64,000 nucleotides of DNA. Source: Leptoclinus maculatus. Taxonomy: Eukaryota > Chordata > Actinopteri > Perciformes > Stichaeidae. Numbering within the stretch: position 1 is the stretch's first letter; every line of letters begins with the position of its first letter. The position numbers were made by a program, and so were the translations under genes. Shown here piece by piece: positions 1-10,390 of this stretch. Below the pieces are notes generated by a model that was not told the DNA's origin, ran no database searches, and saw only the letters and a program-made list of their open reading frames with translations. The stretch spans positions 1,758,001 through 1,822,000 of the forward strand of contig JAVDOI010000005.1 of NCBI GenBank assembly GCA_032191485.1. Direction: 5' to 3'.

Positions 1-2420
1 AAGAGGGGAAATTTACATGCAAATCATATCCATAATCAAACTTGCAAATCATATAAATAATTAAACTAAGAGTCAACAGTGCTGAACTAATGGAAGATCC
101 AGGGAACAAAAACAAATGCTCCAGTTTAAACTACATATTGTACTGTATGTTGAAACAGTGGTGAACCCTGTATGGTACAGTATGTACTGTGCCTTCTTTA
201 CAGTGTGTACTGAACAATGGACTGGGATTCCATTGTTCAGTCATGCAGTGCATGCAGCTGGCACTCATCACTGAACATGTTGATGCCTAAAACACAGATC
301 TTCAATCAAATTATTTCAAGCAATTATTTAGCAAAGTAGCAGTACTTCATGTAACTTCTCAGAGACACAAATATGTAGGATATGTTTTGAATCGGCAGAA
401 AGTTCTGAACATAGGCAGACATCTTGTTGAAACATATATGAGCTATTAAAGTCCAGGGGGTTTAATTATTTATGAATTAATTGATGCACATTTAAAGAGG
501 TTACCTCTACAAACAAAAGAGTAGGGAAGAGTAAATCATGCCTACATGGCACTGCAGGAGTTTGGGGTACAGGGGCTGTTGCTATCTCGGAAAGATCTTA
601 AGGCTCTCGGCTCACCATCAGAGATGGGTTAAGGAGCTCAGACATTTAGATGGTGCTTGGAGGGAAACAGCTGCTTCTTCTGCGTACATAATCACCAACA
701 AATCATTGTGACACCATCGATGTACAGTAGCTCTTGTCTGAACATGGTAAGGCACATGCTAAAAGCTCTGGGATAAATATCTGTGGTTTCAACACCCAAC
801 CTGACAACTTAGACACTTGATCAGAAACTAGTGCAACAGACGTTGCCAGCTTGTGGTTACACAAACACCAGACTGCTTCACCTTATATTTGAGAGCAGAG
901 TCACTTTTCCATAACCCATGTTGCCCAAATCACAAGCAAGCATATTCTTCTCCAGCGTGGGAAATATTGGTCCAACTCAATATGTATAAGCATGTACTCG
1001 ACATGTTAAAGCATACATACACAGCATGTTAAGTGTATACTCATTAAAGCAGTTTATTTTATTTATTTTTTACTTTGAGTGAACTCTGATAAAAAATGGT
1101 ATCACACACACCGATCTGGAGGAGGTAGACATCATTGTTTTTGATTTGCTGCATGACAATGATGTCCACACCTAGGAATGTAATGAAAGTGATACCAACT
1201 CTAAAGAAGAGTAAACACTATTAAAAACTTAAAATGATGGAGAAACATTAAAAATGGAAAATAATGCTGTCTAAGGATGAGCGTAAAAGTTTGGGAGGAA
1301 ACAGCACCACAGTAGGTATGTATTGTAGGATGATAAATGGTTGCCCCATGGATCAGCTTGGTTGACATGTATTCTGTTGGATTGTGCAGTAAACCTATAA
1401 TCATACTGAACTGTATTGAACTAACTACCTCAGCAAACTAGCAAACAGCATGGGTGAAGCAGAGCTTCGGGAGGAGTTTACCAAGCTCTCAGATTGTGTA
1501 AAGAAAATTCTGGAAGGCAATGATGATTATAGGGCTGTACTGCCTGCTGAGACTCAAAGGCCTGAATTAAAGCTGCAAATCTCTGTAAAGCAGGAAGAAG
1601 ATGATATTGTGGGGAAAAAAAACAGAGTGAAGATTTGAAGACGTGACAGACATTGTCCAACCTAACCTGAGGTCAAGGTATTGACAACATGAGCTCACAA
1701 ATGCAATCTTATAATTAGAAACAAACCTGTGGTCAAGCTGGTAATGGACCTGTTGAATGTACCAACCTAGAGGGAAATGATAAGAGAGGCTACAACAGTT
1801 ATGTGAGCCTGGGAGCAATGAATCCCCATGGTAGCAAGAAGGGACCTAGATGGCTTGAGCTGAGGAAAGCTGTATTCCTCATTGCACTGAGGATTGCAGA
1901 GGATGCACTAGCCGCAGAAGCTTTAGTAGGTGGGAGAGAGAGGGCATCGTTTGTGAGGATTAAGCCAACCAGTCCTCTCATTGTAACAGTTATTACTACT
2001 CTGAGAATTTAAATATTACACTCATTAATTTGGGGCACCACCTACATCTGGAGGAAGATGAATACAAATATTTTAACAGTCAGATGACAAATTAACCAGT
2101 CTCAAAATCTGGGCAGCATGCTCTGAATGCATGTATCTTTATTTTCCCTACCTACAAAAGTATGACGGACAACATAATAAAATGTGGTGGAGTAGAAGTA
2201 TAAATTAGCAGGAAATGGAAATATTAAGTACATCAAAAACATACTTAGTTACTTTACACCACTGGTCACTTGAGAGTCACTGTGTATTGGTGGAGACGGA
2301 TCAGGTCGGGGTGGGTGACTGAGGGGGAGTCCTGAGCCGACCCCTCTTTATAGTTTGATAAAAGAGAGTCCTATTGATATATTGCAAGTACAGGCGACAG
2401 AGCTGTATATCATTCCCATA
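1..2420. other. no recognisable gene; unclassified non-coding DNA
   Basis: AT-rich DNA with only short open frames (longest about 80 codons) on both strands. Two plus-strand frames at 1450-1638 and 1803-2012 have somewhat protein-like composition (the first contains the acidic string SVKQEEDD) but match no family I recognise, have no splice context I could support and may be chance. A 13 bp perfect hairpin lies at 209-241. Confidence 0.5.
209..241. repeat. 13 bp perfect inverted repeat, 7 nt loop
   Basis: Arm 209-221 (ACTGAACAATGGA) is the exact reverse complement of 229-241. The loop is CTGGGAT. It could form a short hairpin. The flanking sequence does not extend the pairing enough for a typical pre-miRNA, so function is unknown. 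Confidence 0.6.
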
Positions 2421-2422
2421 TG

Positions 2423-2447
2423 CACACACACACACACACACACACAC
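2423..2447. repeat. (CA)n microsatellite
   Basis: Twelve uninterrupted CA dinucleotides plus a final C. A simple sequence repeat, probably length-polymorphic. Confidence 0.95.
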
Positions 2448-2710
2448 GCTTTTAAAGGGTGCAACCCATTGAGGTGTAAAAGGGTTGAAGACGTATTTCA
2501 TTAAAGTGGAGATGGGACCAGGCAGCACTGACAATAGAAGCCATCTCTTTCAGGCCGCCATTCTGAGAACTCATTTTTACTATTCACTCTGGTGAGGAGA
2601 GAAAATGCTCTGACGCTCACAGCCTCAGTAAACATCTTCCAGCTGATGCAATAGCTCAATCTCAATATTTTTGTTCTGCTTCTGTTGAGAATTTCTGTAA
2701 CTGGCTGTAA

Positions 2711-2752
2711 CAATTTCCCTCTGGGGATCAAGAAAGGCGTATCTTATCTTAT
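2711..2752 (+). repeat. LINE/SINE-type 3' tail
   Basis: The run CAATTTCCCTCTGGGGATCA followed by a TCTTATCTTA-like simple tail resembles the shared 3' end of teleost L2-type LINEs and their SINE partners. Related tails occur at 8620, 28939, 38190 and 43708. No coding part is visible upstream, so this is a severely 5'-truncated copy. An AT-rich run follows to about 2785. Confidence 0.55.
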
Positions 2753-2789
2753 TATATATATTATATATATTATAATATAATCCAATATA

Positions 2790-3375
2790 TGATTGGAGAA
2801 AGTTTGACAGAATGGTTTGTCTGAGAAGGGTTGGATTGGATCATTCTGTTTTTTAAAAGTAAAGCTTACATGTTCAGTGTTACCAGTCCTCTTGTGCACC
2901 ACAGCTTCCTAGTGTAGCACACTTGAATAAAGACTCAGATATCATTTGTTGCATTCTGCATTCAGCAAAATTACAGAAATAACAGCATGTTTTTCATACA
3001 TTTCTGTCCAGATTTTCATCTCAGCACTATATTACAATGTGTGTGTAAATGTCTTTTTTCAACTATACATAGACTATTAAAAAGTACTGCCACCATGGAT
3101 ATCAAAACTGGCTACTCTTCAAAGGAATAGCTTAACATTTTGGGAAATATTCACTTTCTTGCTGAGAGTGAGATGTTCAGATTGATACCACTGTCATGTC
3201 TTGAGATGTCTTTATTTATGTAATGGAAAACACAAAATTCAGAGTTGAGAGAGTGAGGAGAGAACGACTCTATGGCTAATCAGTCTATCAAAACTTGAGG
3301 TTGTTTTTTATTTTGTAGGAAAATGCATTAATAATTATTATGCAGTGATATACTGTAAGTGTGTGAAATACGTGA
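2790..3375. other. no recognisable gene
   Basis: Unique-looking AT-rich sequence without long open frames or clear repeats. Confidence 0.4.
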
Positions 3376-3379
3376 CCTA

Positions 3380-3712
3380 CAAAATCCAATCACTTCATCC
3401 TTTTTGTTGAAATTGAAAAGTTCCCTCAAAACAATGCTGAGATATCGGGTTCATGAGGATGGACATGAATCACAGTGACCTTGATCTTTGAAATATGACC
3501 ACATATGACCAATCAGTTTATTTTTGAGTGCAAGTGGGCGTTTATGCTAAATTTAATGAAAATCTCATCCTAAAATTGCGTTCACGAGAATGAGACAGAC
3601 GTGAGGTCACAGTGACCTTAACCTCCAAAATCGAATAAGTTCATCCTTGAGTCCAGGTGGATGTTTGTGCCAAATTTGAAGAAATTCCCTGCAGGCGTTC
3701 CTACGGTTATTT
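3380..3712. repeat. diverged tandem teleost dispersed repeat, about 136 bp period
   Basis: The phrases 'CACAGTGACCTT', 'AATC..TCATCCTT', 'GTTCACGAGAATG' and 'CAAATTTGAAGAAATTCCCT' recur at about 136 bp spacing (CACAGTGACCTT at 3472 and 3608). This wording is typical of a common teleost interspersed repeat built from internal tandem units. Non-coding and old, as the units differ at many positions. Confidence 0.6.
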
Positions 3713-3904
3713 TGTTTAGGAGAACACAAAAACATAACACATCCAAGAATAGTTTGGTCTCCTGCATGCAAACCTGTAGTAACGGGTGTAGTAAGTATTC
3801 TACCAGCGATCTAACAGAAAAGTATTCTCTTATAATATATTCAATTATCTGTTTGGCTTCTTGAGACGTGTGTTTCTGTGTGACACATCAGAGTCTTGTT
3901 CTTA

Positions 3905-4609
3905 TGGTGCGTTCACACCAAGCGCGATTAACGCCGGTCTCGCCGGGGACTATTTGTGTTCATTCGCGTGAATCGTGCCGGAGAGGGGGCGGGGCTTATC
4001 GCCCTGAAAGCCGTTCAATTGTCCGCCATCAACCATGTAAAAAAGAACCTCTATTTCTGCTTAGTACTTGTTGTGGAAGTCAGATATCACGGGAAACTAA
4101 ACTCCGTCTTGTCTGGGTTAATAACATCATCCGGAGGAGCTCCGTGGATTTGATCGAGCTGTATTCAAACCGTCGGCTGTTTACTACGGCTGTATAAGCC
4201 CCAAATAAAATGATTTGGCTGTGATTTAACTGCAATAAACCGACAAAAAGGGACAACGAAATAACTATGTAATGATGCCGATTTGTCTGAATTCATGTTT
4301 TGTTAGTTCTCTCCGCAAGACTACAATCAAATAACTTTTAAAATACTTGTCTTCTCAATGGAGCTCGGATGGATCGGTGCTAGGCTACGCTAACATGGTA
4401 GCAGCTCCATCAACACTCACAATAACGTCATCTAGACGTAAATACGGCAGCGTCTTTTTCATTGTTTGTACCATCTGGTTTATACACACACACATTTATA
4501 CACATTGTTTGGTCCGATCTCCACTCCAGTCTCATCGCGTCTGTGCATAGACTTTGTATGTAATCTACTCGCGCAAATAATTCGCGCCGCGTTTGGTGTG
4601 AACGCAGCA
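3905..4609. mobile_element. Harbinger-type MITE (705 bp)
   Basis: The left end TGGTGCGTTCACACCAAGCG and the reverse complement of the right end TGCTGCGTTCACACCAAACG form imperfect terminal inverted repeats of at least 22 bp. The element is flanked by TTA at 3902-3904 and at 4610-4612, which fits the 3 bp TWA target preference of PIF/Harbinger elements. Internal frames such as 3868-4197 and 4466-4735 have no transposase similarity, so the copy is non-autonomous. Family assignment is inferred from the ends and the target duplication. Confidence 0.75.
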
Positions 4610-5352
4610 TTACAGTCACGCAGACTGTTTGCATTGTCTTGCGTTACTTTGCAGATAATTTTATGTATACCGTGGATGATTGTAAAATATGAAAGTAAGC
4701 CTGCTCAACGCTTTGGATTATGGTTTTATTTTTAATCCCAATTCTGTTTCACACTTCCAGGGTTGCAGCTGAAAGGACAAGACTAAAAGTGTCACACACG
4801 CCACAATTTCCTCAAGAGGATGAATGAAGTATCTTCTGTTATTCTATTCCAGGGGTCTTCAACTCAAATTTAAAGAGGTCCAGTTAGAAAAAATGTCTTG
4901 AAGCAAAGGTCCAGAAGATCATAATGTCTAACTATTTAGTGTGATATATATTTAAGTAGCCTAGTAGTTGTATCAACATCTGCATGAAATCAATACCTGA
5001 CCGTCAAATCAAATGAATTCAGTACGATTCAAAAACTTTTTGACAATATTTATTGTCACGTAACATAGAACTGAACATATGTGTATGACTGCAGATATGT
5101 ATAATGTTCTCTCATTAAATAAAAGTAAGGCTGCATTTCAAGATAAGAGAAAATAAATAAAATGTGAAAATTGTGCATGTTCAAATAAATTAAACTGAGG
5201 AAAAGCTTCAAATTCCCCTTTTCTGTTTCACATCTTGACTCAACAGTCTCAACCAATTTTACAGATAATAAATTCCAACAAATCTTAACAATTGAACAAC
5301 TTTAGAGTATCACTTTCTTCCCCTCTTTTATCCCACTCCCCCACTTCTTTGC

Positions 5353-7517
5353 TCAGTGAGAGAATTGAGCTCTAGCTTGTCCTGCCAGGATTTTAAAGCT
5401 GGGCTTGAATGGAGTCAGAGCCATTCTCATACACATGTGGAGGTGCTCATTGGTGATCCTGGAACGATACTTAGTTTTGATAATGTTCATTGTGAAGAAA
5501 GCTGCCTCGCAGTTGTATGTGGAGCCAAACATGGTCAAGATGTATAGGGCTACTTTCCTCAGACCTGGGAAAGCTGTCTCAGGGACCATTTGGAGCCAGA
5601 AAGTGGAAGGGTCAGTTCTTACAAACTGCTCTTTCAGGGCCACATCTGCTTGGAGATCAACCAATTGCATCTGGAGAGGCCCAGCATTTACCCATTTAAA
5701 GTGCTGTGTGGCTTCCTTTGAGAACCCCCTGACATCTGTGATGAGAAATGGGTTCTGAATGAACATGGTGAGCTGCTCTCCAAACCTGAAGCTGTCAAAA
5801 CGGTTGCTGAAGTTCACAATCAGCTTGTCAATGAAGTCAACAAAAGAAGACACATCTCTCTGTCCCTGAACCTGTTCCTGCACTGCTGGGAAGTGTGCAC
5901 AGTCTCCCTGCAGGTCTTCTTTGAACATCTCAAGTTTCCTCTGAAAGGAGCGGACAGCTGTCATCAGTTCACAAATTGAATTGTCCTTGCCCTGTAGCCT
6001 CAAATTCAGTTCATTCAGATGTGACTTGATATCATGCAAAAAGGCCACATGATCCATCTGTTTCTCATTTTCTAAAAAGAGAGAAAACTGTGTTGCCTTC
6101 TGACTTCTTAGCTCTGCCAGAAAAGATGCTACTTCCCTCCTGATGGACCAAAAGCGTGCTAAAGCCACAGTTCCACCGAAAGCCGGACATACTACGGATG
6201 TCCCCGGATACACTACGGATCAGATCCGGGGTCATCCGGGAGTGGAACCGTAGTGAAACCGTAGTCAGTCCGGGACGTTCCGTGATGAACCGTAGTAAAA
6301 CCGTGGCCATCCGTGGCGTATCCGGGAAGACGAGCGGCTCGTCGGACGTACAACTAACATCCGGGGACACCCGGGAATGGAGAGGGGGGCGGCGTTGATC
6401 GTAGCGCATCCGGGAAGAAACGTAGTAGGAACGGGAAACATGTCAAATGTGTTGTCATCCGGGACGATTTCCTTCCCGGATCACCCCGGACATCCGTAGT
6501 ATGTCCGGCTTTCGGTGGAACTGGGGCTTAACACCGTGCCTTTGCTGAGCCATCTCACATTGTTGTGCAGCAAAAGATCATCAGCATTGGCATCAACTTC
6601 TCTGAGGAATTCCCTGAGCATGCGATGTTGGTAGGAAGAGGATGCCCTGAGAAAATTGGCAATGGTAAGCTATGAGCTCAGGATTGTCCTCTTTCAGTCT
6701 TGCTACAGCTCATTTATCTCTCCCTATCATAGCAGGGGCTCCATCTGTGGTTATTGAAACCACTTGTTTTGGCTCTATTCCTCTCTTTGTTAACATCTCC
6801 TTAATGGCCAGGTAGATGTCTTCTCCTCTTGTACTGGTCTGAAGGGCAGTGACACCTAACAGATCTTCACAGAAGGCTTTCTGGTCTGTGTTGAAAAACC
6901 TGACACTACACTAACAGCTGAGCATTGTCACACATGTCAGTGGACTTATCCACAGCTAAGCCTACACATGGTGCCTTATGCATGGCTTCATCTAGCTGGG
7001 TTAGCACGTCCTGAGTTCATATTTCACTTCTCTTTGTGGCAGTTAATGCTGACATGGGTATTTGCTTTATTTTATCACAAAACTCTTGTTTTTCTTTTCC
7101 CTCAAGCAGTGTTTCAGCTACTGCACTCATGCATTCTTTTACAACCCCTCCATCGGCAAATGGCTTTTTGTGTTGACCCAAAATCCAAGCAACTCTGAGG
7201 GAACACTCATGAGCACGTTGTTGGGCAGTGAATGTGTGGCTCAGGATCCTGGTGGACTGGTCATATTGGGCTCTGAGACTACTTATTTTCTGTGATCTCA
7301 CCTCAGATTTCAGTGGGTGTGTTTGTTCAAAACCTTTATGTTTTGTCTCATAATGGCGTTTCACATTGGCACTTTTAATAAGTGCCACGGTTTCTGAGCA
7401 TATGAGACACACTGGTTTAGTGCTCCCAGTGGGAAGTATGAACAGAAATGAGTCTGTCCATTCCGGATTAAATGCTCTATTTTCCCTGTCCACTTTTCTT
7501 TTTTTGGAGAGCACCAT
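5353..7517 (-). pseudogene. hAT transposase pseudogene (GTF2IRD2/SCAND3-like lineage)
   Basis: Read on the minus strand. The likely start is the Met at 7517 (MVLSKKRKVDREN). A BED-like zinc finger follows (CLIC, then HYETKH). Next come the hAT N-terminal helices, a degraded catalytic stretch near 6720-6775 reading ITTDGAPAMIGRDK with a stop just after, and the WLS motif near 6550. The C-terminal dimerisation region runs to 5353 and contains FGSTYNCEAAFFTMNIIKTK, the hAT C-terminal signature. Frameshifts and stops between about 6600 and 7017, plus the MITE at 6163-6528, inactivate it. The intact family is around 600 residues. Domains are similar to vertebrate GTF2IRD2-type hAT-derived proteins. 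Residue identities are from the sequence, and family placement is from recognition. Confidence 0.85.
6163..6528. mobile_element. 366 bp palindromic MITE nested in the hAT
   Basis: The two ends form inverted repeats of about 38 bp: AGCC(A/C)CAGTTCCACC, continuing through GAAAGCCGGACATACTACGG, with one mismatch in the first 15 bases. It is flanked by TAA at 6160-6162 and 6529-6531, suggesting a Harbinger-type insertion. The interior is dense in short motifs ATCCGGG/CCCGGAT and CCGTAG/CTACGG in both orientations. It has no coding capacity. Removing the element and one TAA rejoins the hAT reading frame across the junction (WLSKGTVLARFW), so it inserted into an intact gene. Confidence 0.85.
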
Positions 7518-7997
7518 TTGTTCCTTATTTTTCTCTCCCTTTCTCCGTCTTTTTCTCAACTTTCTCCGTCTCACTCGTCTTTTTCTCAACTTTCTCCGGG
7601 ACAGTCGCCAGTTTCTCTCCCTTTCTCCGGCTCAGTTTCTCTCCCTTTGATTTCGCTCCATGTATCGCTATCTTTCTTTTTCTTTCTACCGTCTTTTCAT
7701 GTGTAACTTGCCTCTCACTCTGTGATCTGTCTGCACTGTAGAGTCGCAATGTTTACCGCCACAGACTTGATCTGAGTAGTATCACGTGGGATGGCTTGAC
7801 TTGCATGCAATTGGTCTGTGCGTTTCCTCATCCACTAAACCACTACCGTAAAGACAACAAAAGCTGCGCCGGTTAAAATAGAAGTGCCCCGTGAGGTTTT
7901 AAATCATAACCTTCTGTTTTGGTCCGGGTCCGTATGGGACGGCTTCTGGGTCCGGACCCGGACCGCGGTCCGCCAGTTGGGGACCCCTGTTCTATTC

Positions 7998-8239
7998 CAT
8001 ATAATACATCTAAGCAAAACATTAATCAAACATACACAAATGTTGTTATAGTCAGATCTACTCGTGCACTTGTGTCTATTAACTCTCGGGGGTCTATGAG
8101 CGCAGTGATGCGTTAGCGGCGCTCACAGCGGTGCGTAAGCGGCGCTCACTCTATGTTTCTTTTAATATCTCCGTCGAAAAACGGCACAGAAAAATGTTTC
8201 GAAAATCTGTAGAAATCTGTAGATTCTCCACTTCCGTGT
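7998..8239. other. no gene; short GC-rich internal repeat
   Basis: Contains two close copies of GCGGTGCGT(T)AGCGGCGCTCAC-like sequence at about 8106-8149. No other feature is recognised. Confidence 0.4.
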
Positions 8240-8661
8240 CCGTATTCTCACGAGATAGTACGAGACTCACACAGCGAGATGTGATGCTTATGACGAGTTT
8301 ATGACGAGCTTACAGTTCATCATGTGACGATCTGGGGGACGGACTGTTTACATCGTGTAGTGTAGCTTGTTAGCTCGTTAGTTAGCACGTCTGCTAACGG
8401 CAGCGTTCTGAGACAGCTGTAGCTTTATGATTACAGACATGTAAACACACAGTTAGTGGAGTCTGCGTGACACACAGCGAGCTATGATGCTTATGACGAG
8501 CTTATGGACTGGGTGAGTTGTTTACATCGTGTAAGCTTGTTAGCTCGTCCGTTAGCTCGAGCGTGTAGCGTGTAGCTTGTTAGCTCGTCCGTTAGCTCGA
8601 GCGTGTAGCTTGTTAGCTCGTCCCCCTGGGGATGAATAAAGTATCTATCTATCTATCTATC
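8240..8661. repeat. local minisatellite cluster with LINE-type tail and (TATC)n
   Basis: A segment containing CACACAGCGAG...GATGCTTATGACGAG is present twice about 200 bp apart (8271 and 8473). At 8535-8620 the phrase GTGTAGCTTGTTAGCTCGTC and its variant CGTTAGCTCGAGC are tandemly repeated. The block ends in CCCCCTGGGGATGAATAAAG (8621 onward) and a TATC microsatellite at about 8641-8661, the usual end of an L2-type LINE or SINE insertion. Confidence 0.6.
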
Positions 8662-8751
8662 TTGTGTGTGTGTGGAGGAAGAAAGGACAAAGGGAGTGAG
8701 AACTTTACTTAGTAATGACTGTTCAATATTACAGAGAGGATTCACAGCTGC

Positions 8752-8791
8752 CAGGGTGCAGTGCACTACCAGGGTGCAGTGCACTACCAGC
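8752..8791. repeat. 20 bp tandem duplication
   Basis: The sequence CAGGGTGCAGTGCACTAC occurs twice in direct succession. It is too short to classify. Confidence 0.7.
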
Positions 8792-8799
8792 CCAGACAA

Positions 8800-9549
8800 C
8801 AAAGTAAAGTGACAGTCCCTCTACAGGTGAGAGTAAATTACACTTACTCAAAAAACGATATTACAAAATTTGGTTTGAGACATTTATTATACATCTATCT
8901 ACTATTTTATTCATATATTTCACTACTTGTGTGAACCTAAGACTTTGAAATTGGTTTACCAAACACCAAAACAGTTTGTCCACATGAGTAAAGTAGAGAT
9001 TTGAAGAATTTCAAAAAATTGGACTTCCAACTGTTCAGCTTTAGGGCCAAATTGCACAGTGCACAGTGCCTTAGGACAATTGGTGCCTCATTATATAGAT
9101 AGCTGAGATTGTTCTGCACATTTTGATATAAGACATGTCTATGTAGCATATATGAAAGTGCCTTAAAAGGTGAGTTTAAGAAAACATAAAAAAATCCAAA
9201 AAATGGCCTAGTTCCCAGAGGGTTAAATCTTGGTGATTATTTGCCACGTCCTTCCTGCGTTTTGCATCTGCTGATGTGTTGCTTTTAGCCTAGTTTATTT
9301 ATTTAACCTTTCGTATTTGTCTAATATTATAGTTTGCTTTTTCTCGGTTGTGAAATATGCGACTCTGCTGCCAGTTGTCCATGTTTGTGATTACTCATAT
9401 GCCGCAAACGCCACCCCTTTTATGTGAACACACTCAAAGCCAGACTATGAAACTCAGAATTGATTTATCGAGTCGATAGTCGCCATCATAGGACCGTTTA
9501 GCGTGAACGCATTTGTTCTGGTTAGTTAAGCCAGATAATGTATGTTGTA
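8800..9549. other. no recognisable gene
   Basis: AT-rich non-coding sequence. The minus-strand frame at 8937-9149 (70 codons) has no family resemblance and is not supported. Confidence 0.4.
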
Positions 9550-9553
9550 CTAG

Positions 9554-10378
9554 TGTTGAGGCATATGAATATATCGTCAAGCTACAGGAGCCCAGCAAAT
9601 GGCCTGGTTCTCTATTTACTTCTTACTGCGCATGTGCACCAAATAAGTTCGCTGAATTCAGGTTTCAAAATAAAACATGTATTTAATAACAAATGCAATC
9701 TGAATTAACTATCGATAGTAAAATGCTCTCGAGAACAGCTTTCACACACACTCCAAACAGGAAGCTTGTTACCTGAAGGACGAAATGTGATGAAGAGACT
9801 GAAATAAACATTTGAATCTCCTTTCATAGTCCGTAAAATATCTGTCTCAAATACTATTGGCTAAATCCAGCTGACTCCTCCTAGCCTTAGTCAGCTGACT
9901 CCCTCGTCGTCTCCTATTGGTCTGCGTCTGTAGCTCCTCCTTCTTGGGGTCCCTCTTGGGTCCTCGCTCTATTCTTGGTGTCCTCTGTTAAAGCCCAACT
10001 TAAAATCCTGTCTATCCCTATCGACTATTCTTACAGATTAATACATTCATTAATAATACATCCAATAATTGTCTCTTATGGTTCCACTCCTATAGTAAAC
10101 ATATTGTAAACACTCTCTACACTAGATAAGTATTCTGGTACTTCCTGATACTTTGACACTTTTTACAAGCATATGTGCGGCATTTCCACGATGCTTCCTA
10201 AACTCATTCTAAACATATTACATCTCATAGATAAATATATTGCAACACTTTAACCCATCGTAACATTCTTATTATTTTGACACTTCTATTCACCACAAGA
10301 GGTGCTAATCATCATACTAAACTAATTCTAAAACTAAAATCCCACTAATTCTATACTTAAATACTGAAATCCTCCACA
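9554..10378 (-). repeat. 3' LTR (825 bp) of the LTR element
   Basis: Essentially identical to the other LTR from GGCCTGGTTCTC (about 9600) to the CCTCCACA end. The first about 48 bp (the U5 end in the element's own orientation) differs from the partner by substitutions and a length difference of about 11 bp. Confidence 0.88.
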
Positions 10379-10390
10379 AATCCCCCCTAA
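10379..10390 (-). promoter_or_regulatory. polypurine tract
   Basis: Minus strand reads TTAGGGGGGATT immediately before the 3' LTR. Its placement fixes the minus orientation of the element. Confidence 0.75.

Larger units (their letters stand above)
4850..7989 (-). mobile_element. hAT transposon with perfect 8 bp target duplication
   Basis: The termini are CAGGGGTCTTCAACT on the left and, inverted, CAGGGGTCCCCAACT on the right. The flanking 8 bp TTCTATTC at 4842-4849 and 7990-7997 are identical, the hallmark of hAT insertion. Inside is a minus-strand transposase pseudogene. The right subterminal segment (7919-7985) is rich in GGTCCGGGTCCG-type repeats. A 366 bp MITE is nested at 6163-6528. The right-hand coding part contains degenerate repeats of CTCAACTTTCTCCG around 7547-7650. 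Without the nested element the hAT is about 2.77 kb. Confidence 0.92.

Noticed and set aside
1450..2012. Two protein-like plus frames (62 and 69 codons) considered as exons of one gene
   Set aside because: No consistent splice sites join them and no family similarity was recognised. Left only as a note in the region entry.
3868..4735. Several plus and minus frames of 65-109 codons
   Set aside because: They fall in the 705 bp non-autonomous MITE and cross its ends. No transposase motif.
7472..7741. Plus-strand frames rich in Phe, Leu and Ser
   Set aside because: Antisense to the lysine/arginine-rich degenerate repeats at the start of the hAT transposase.
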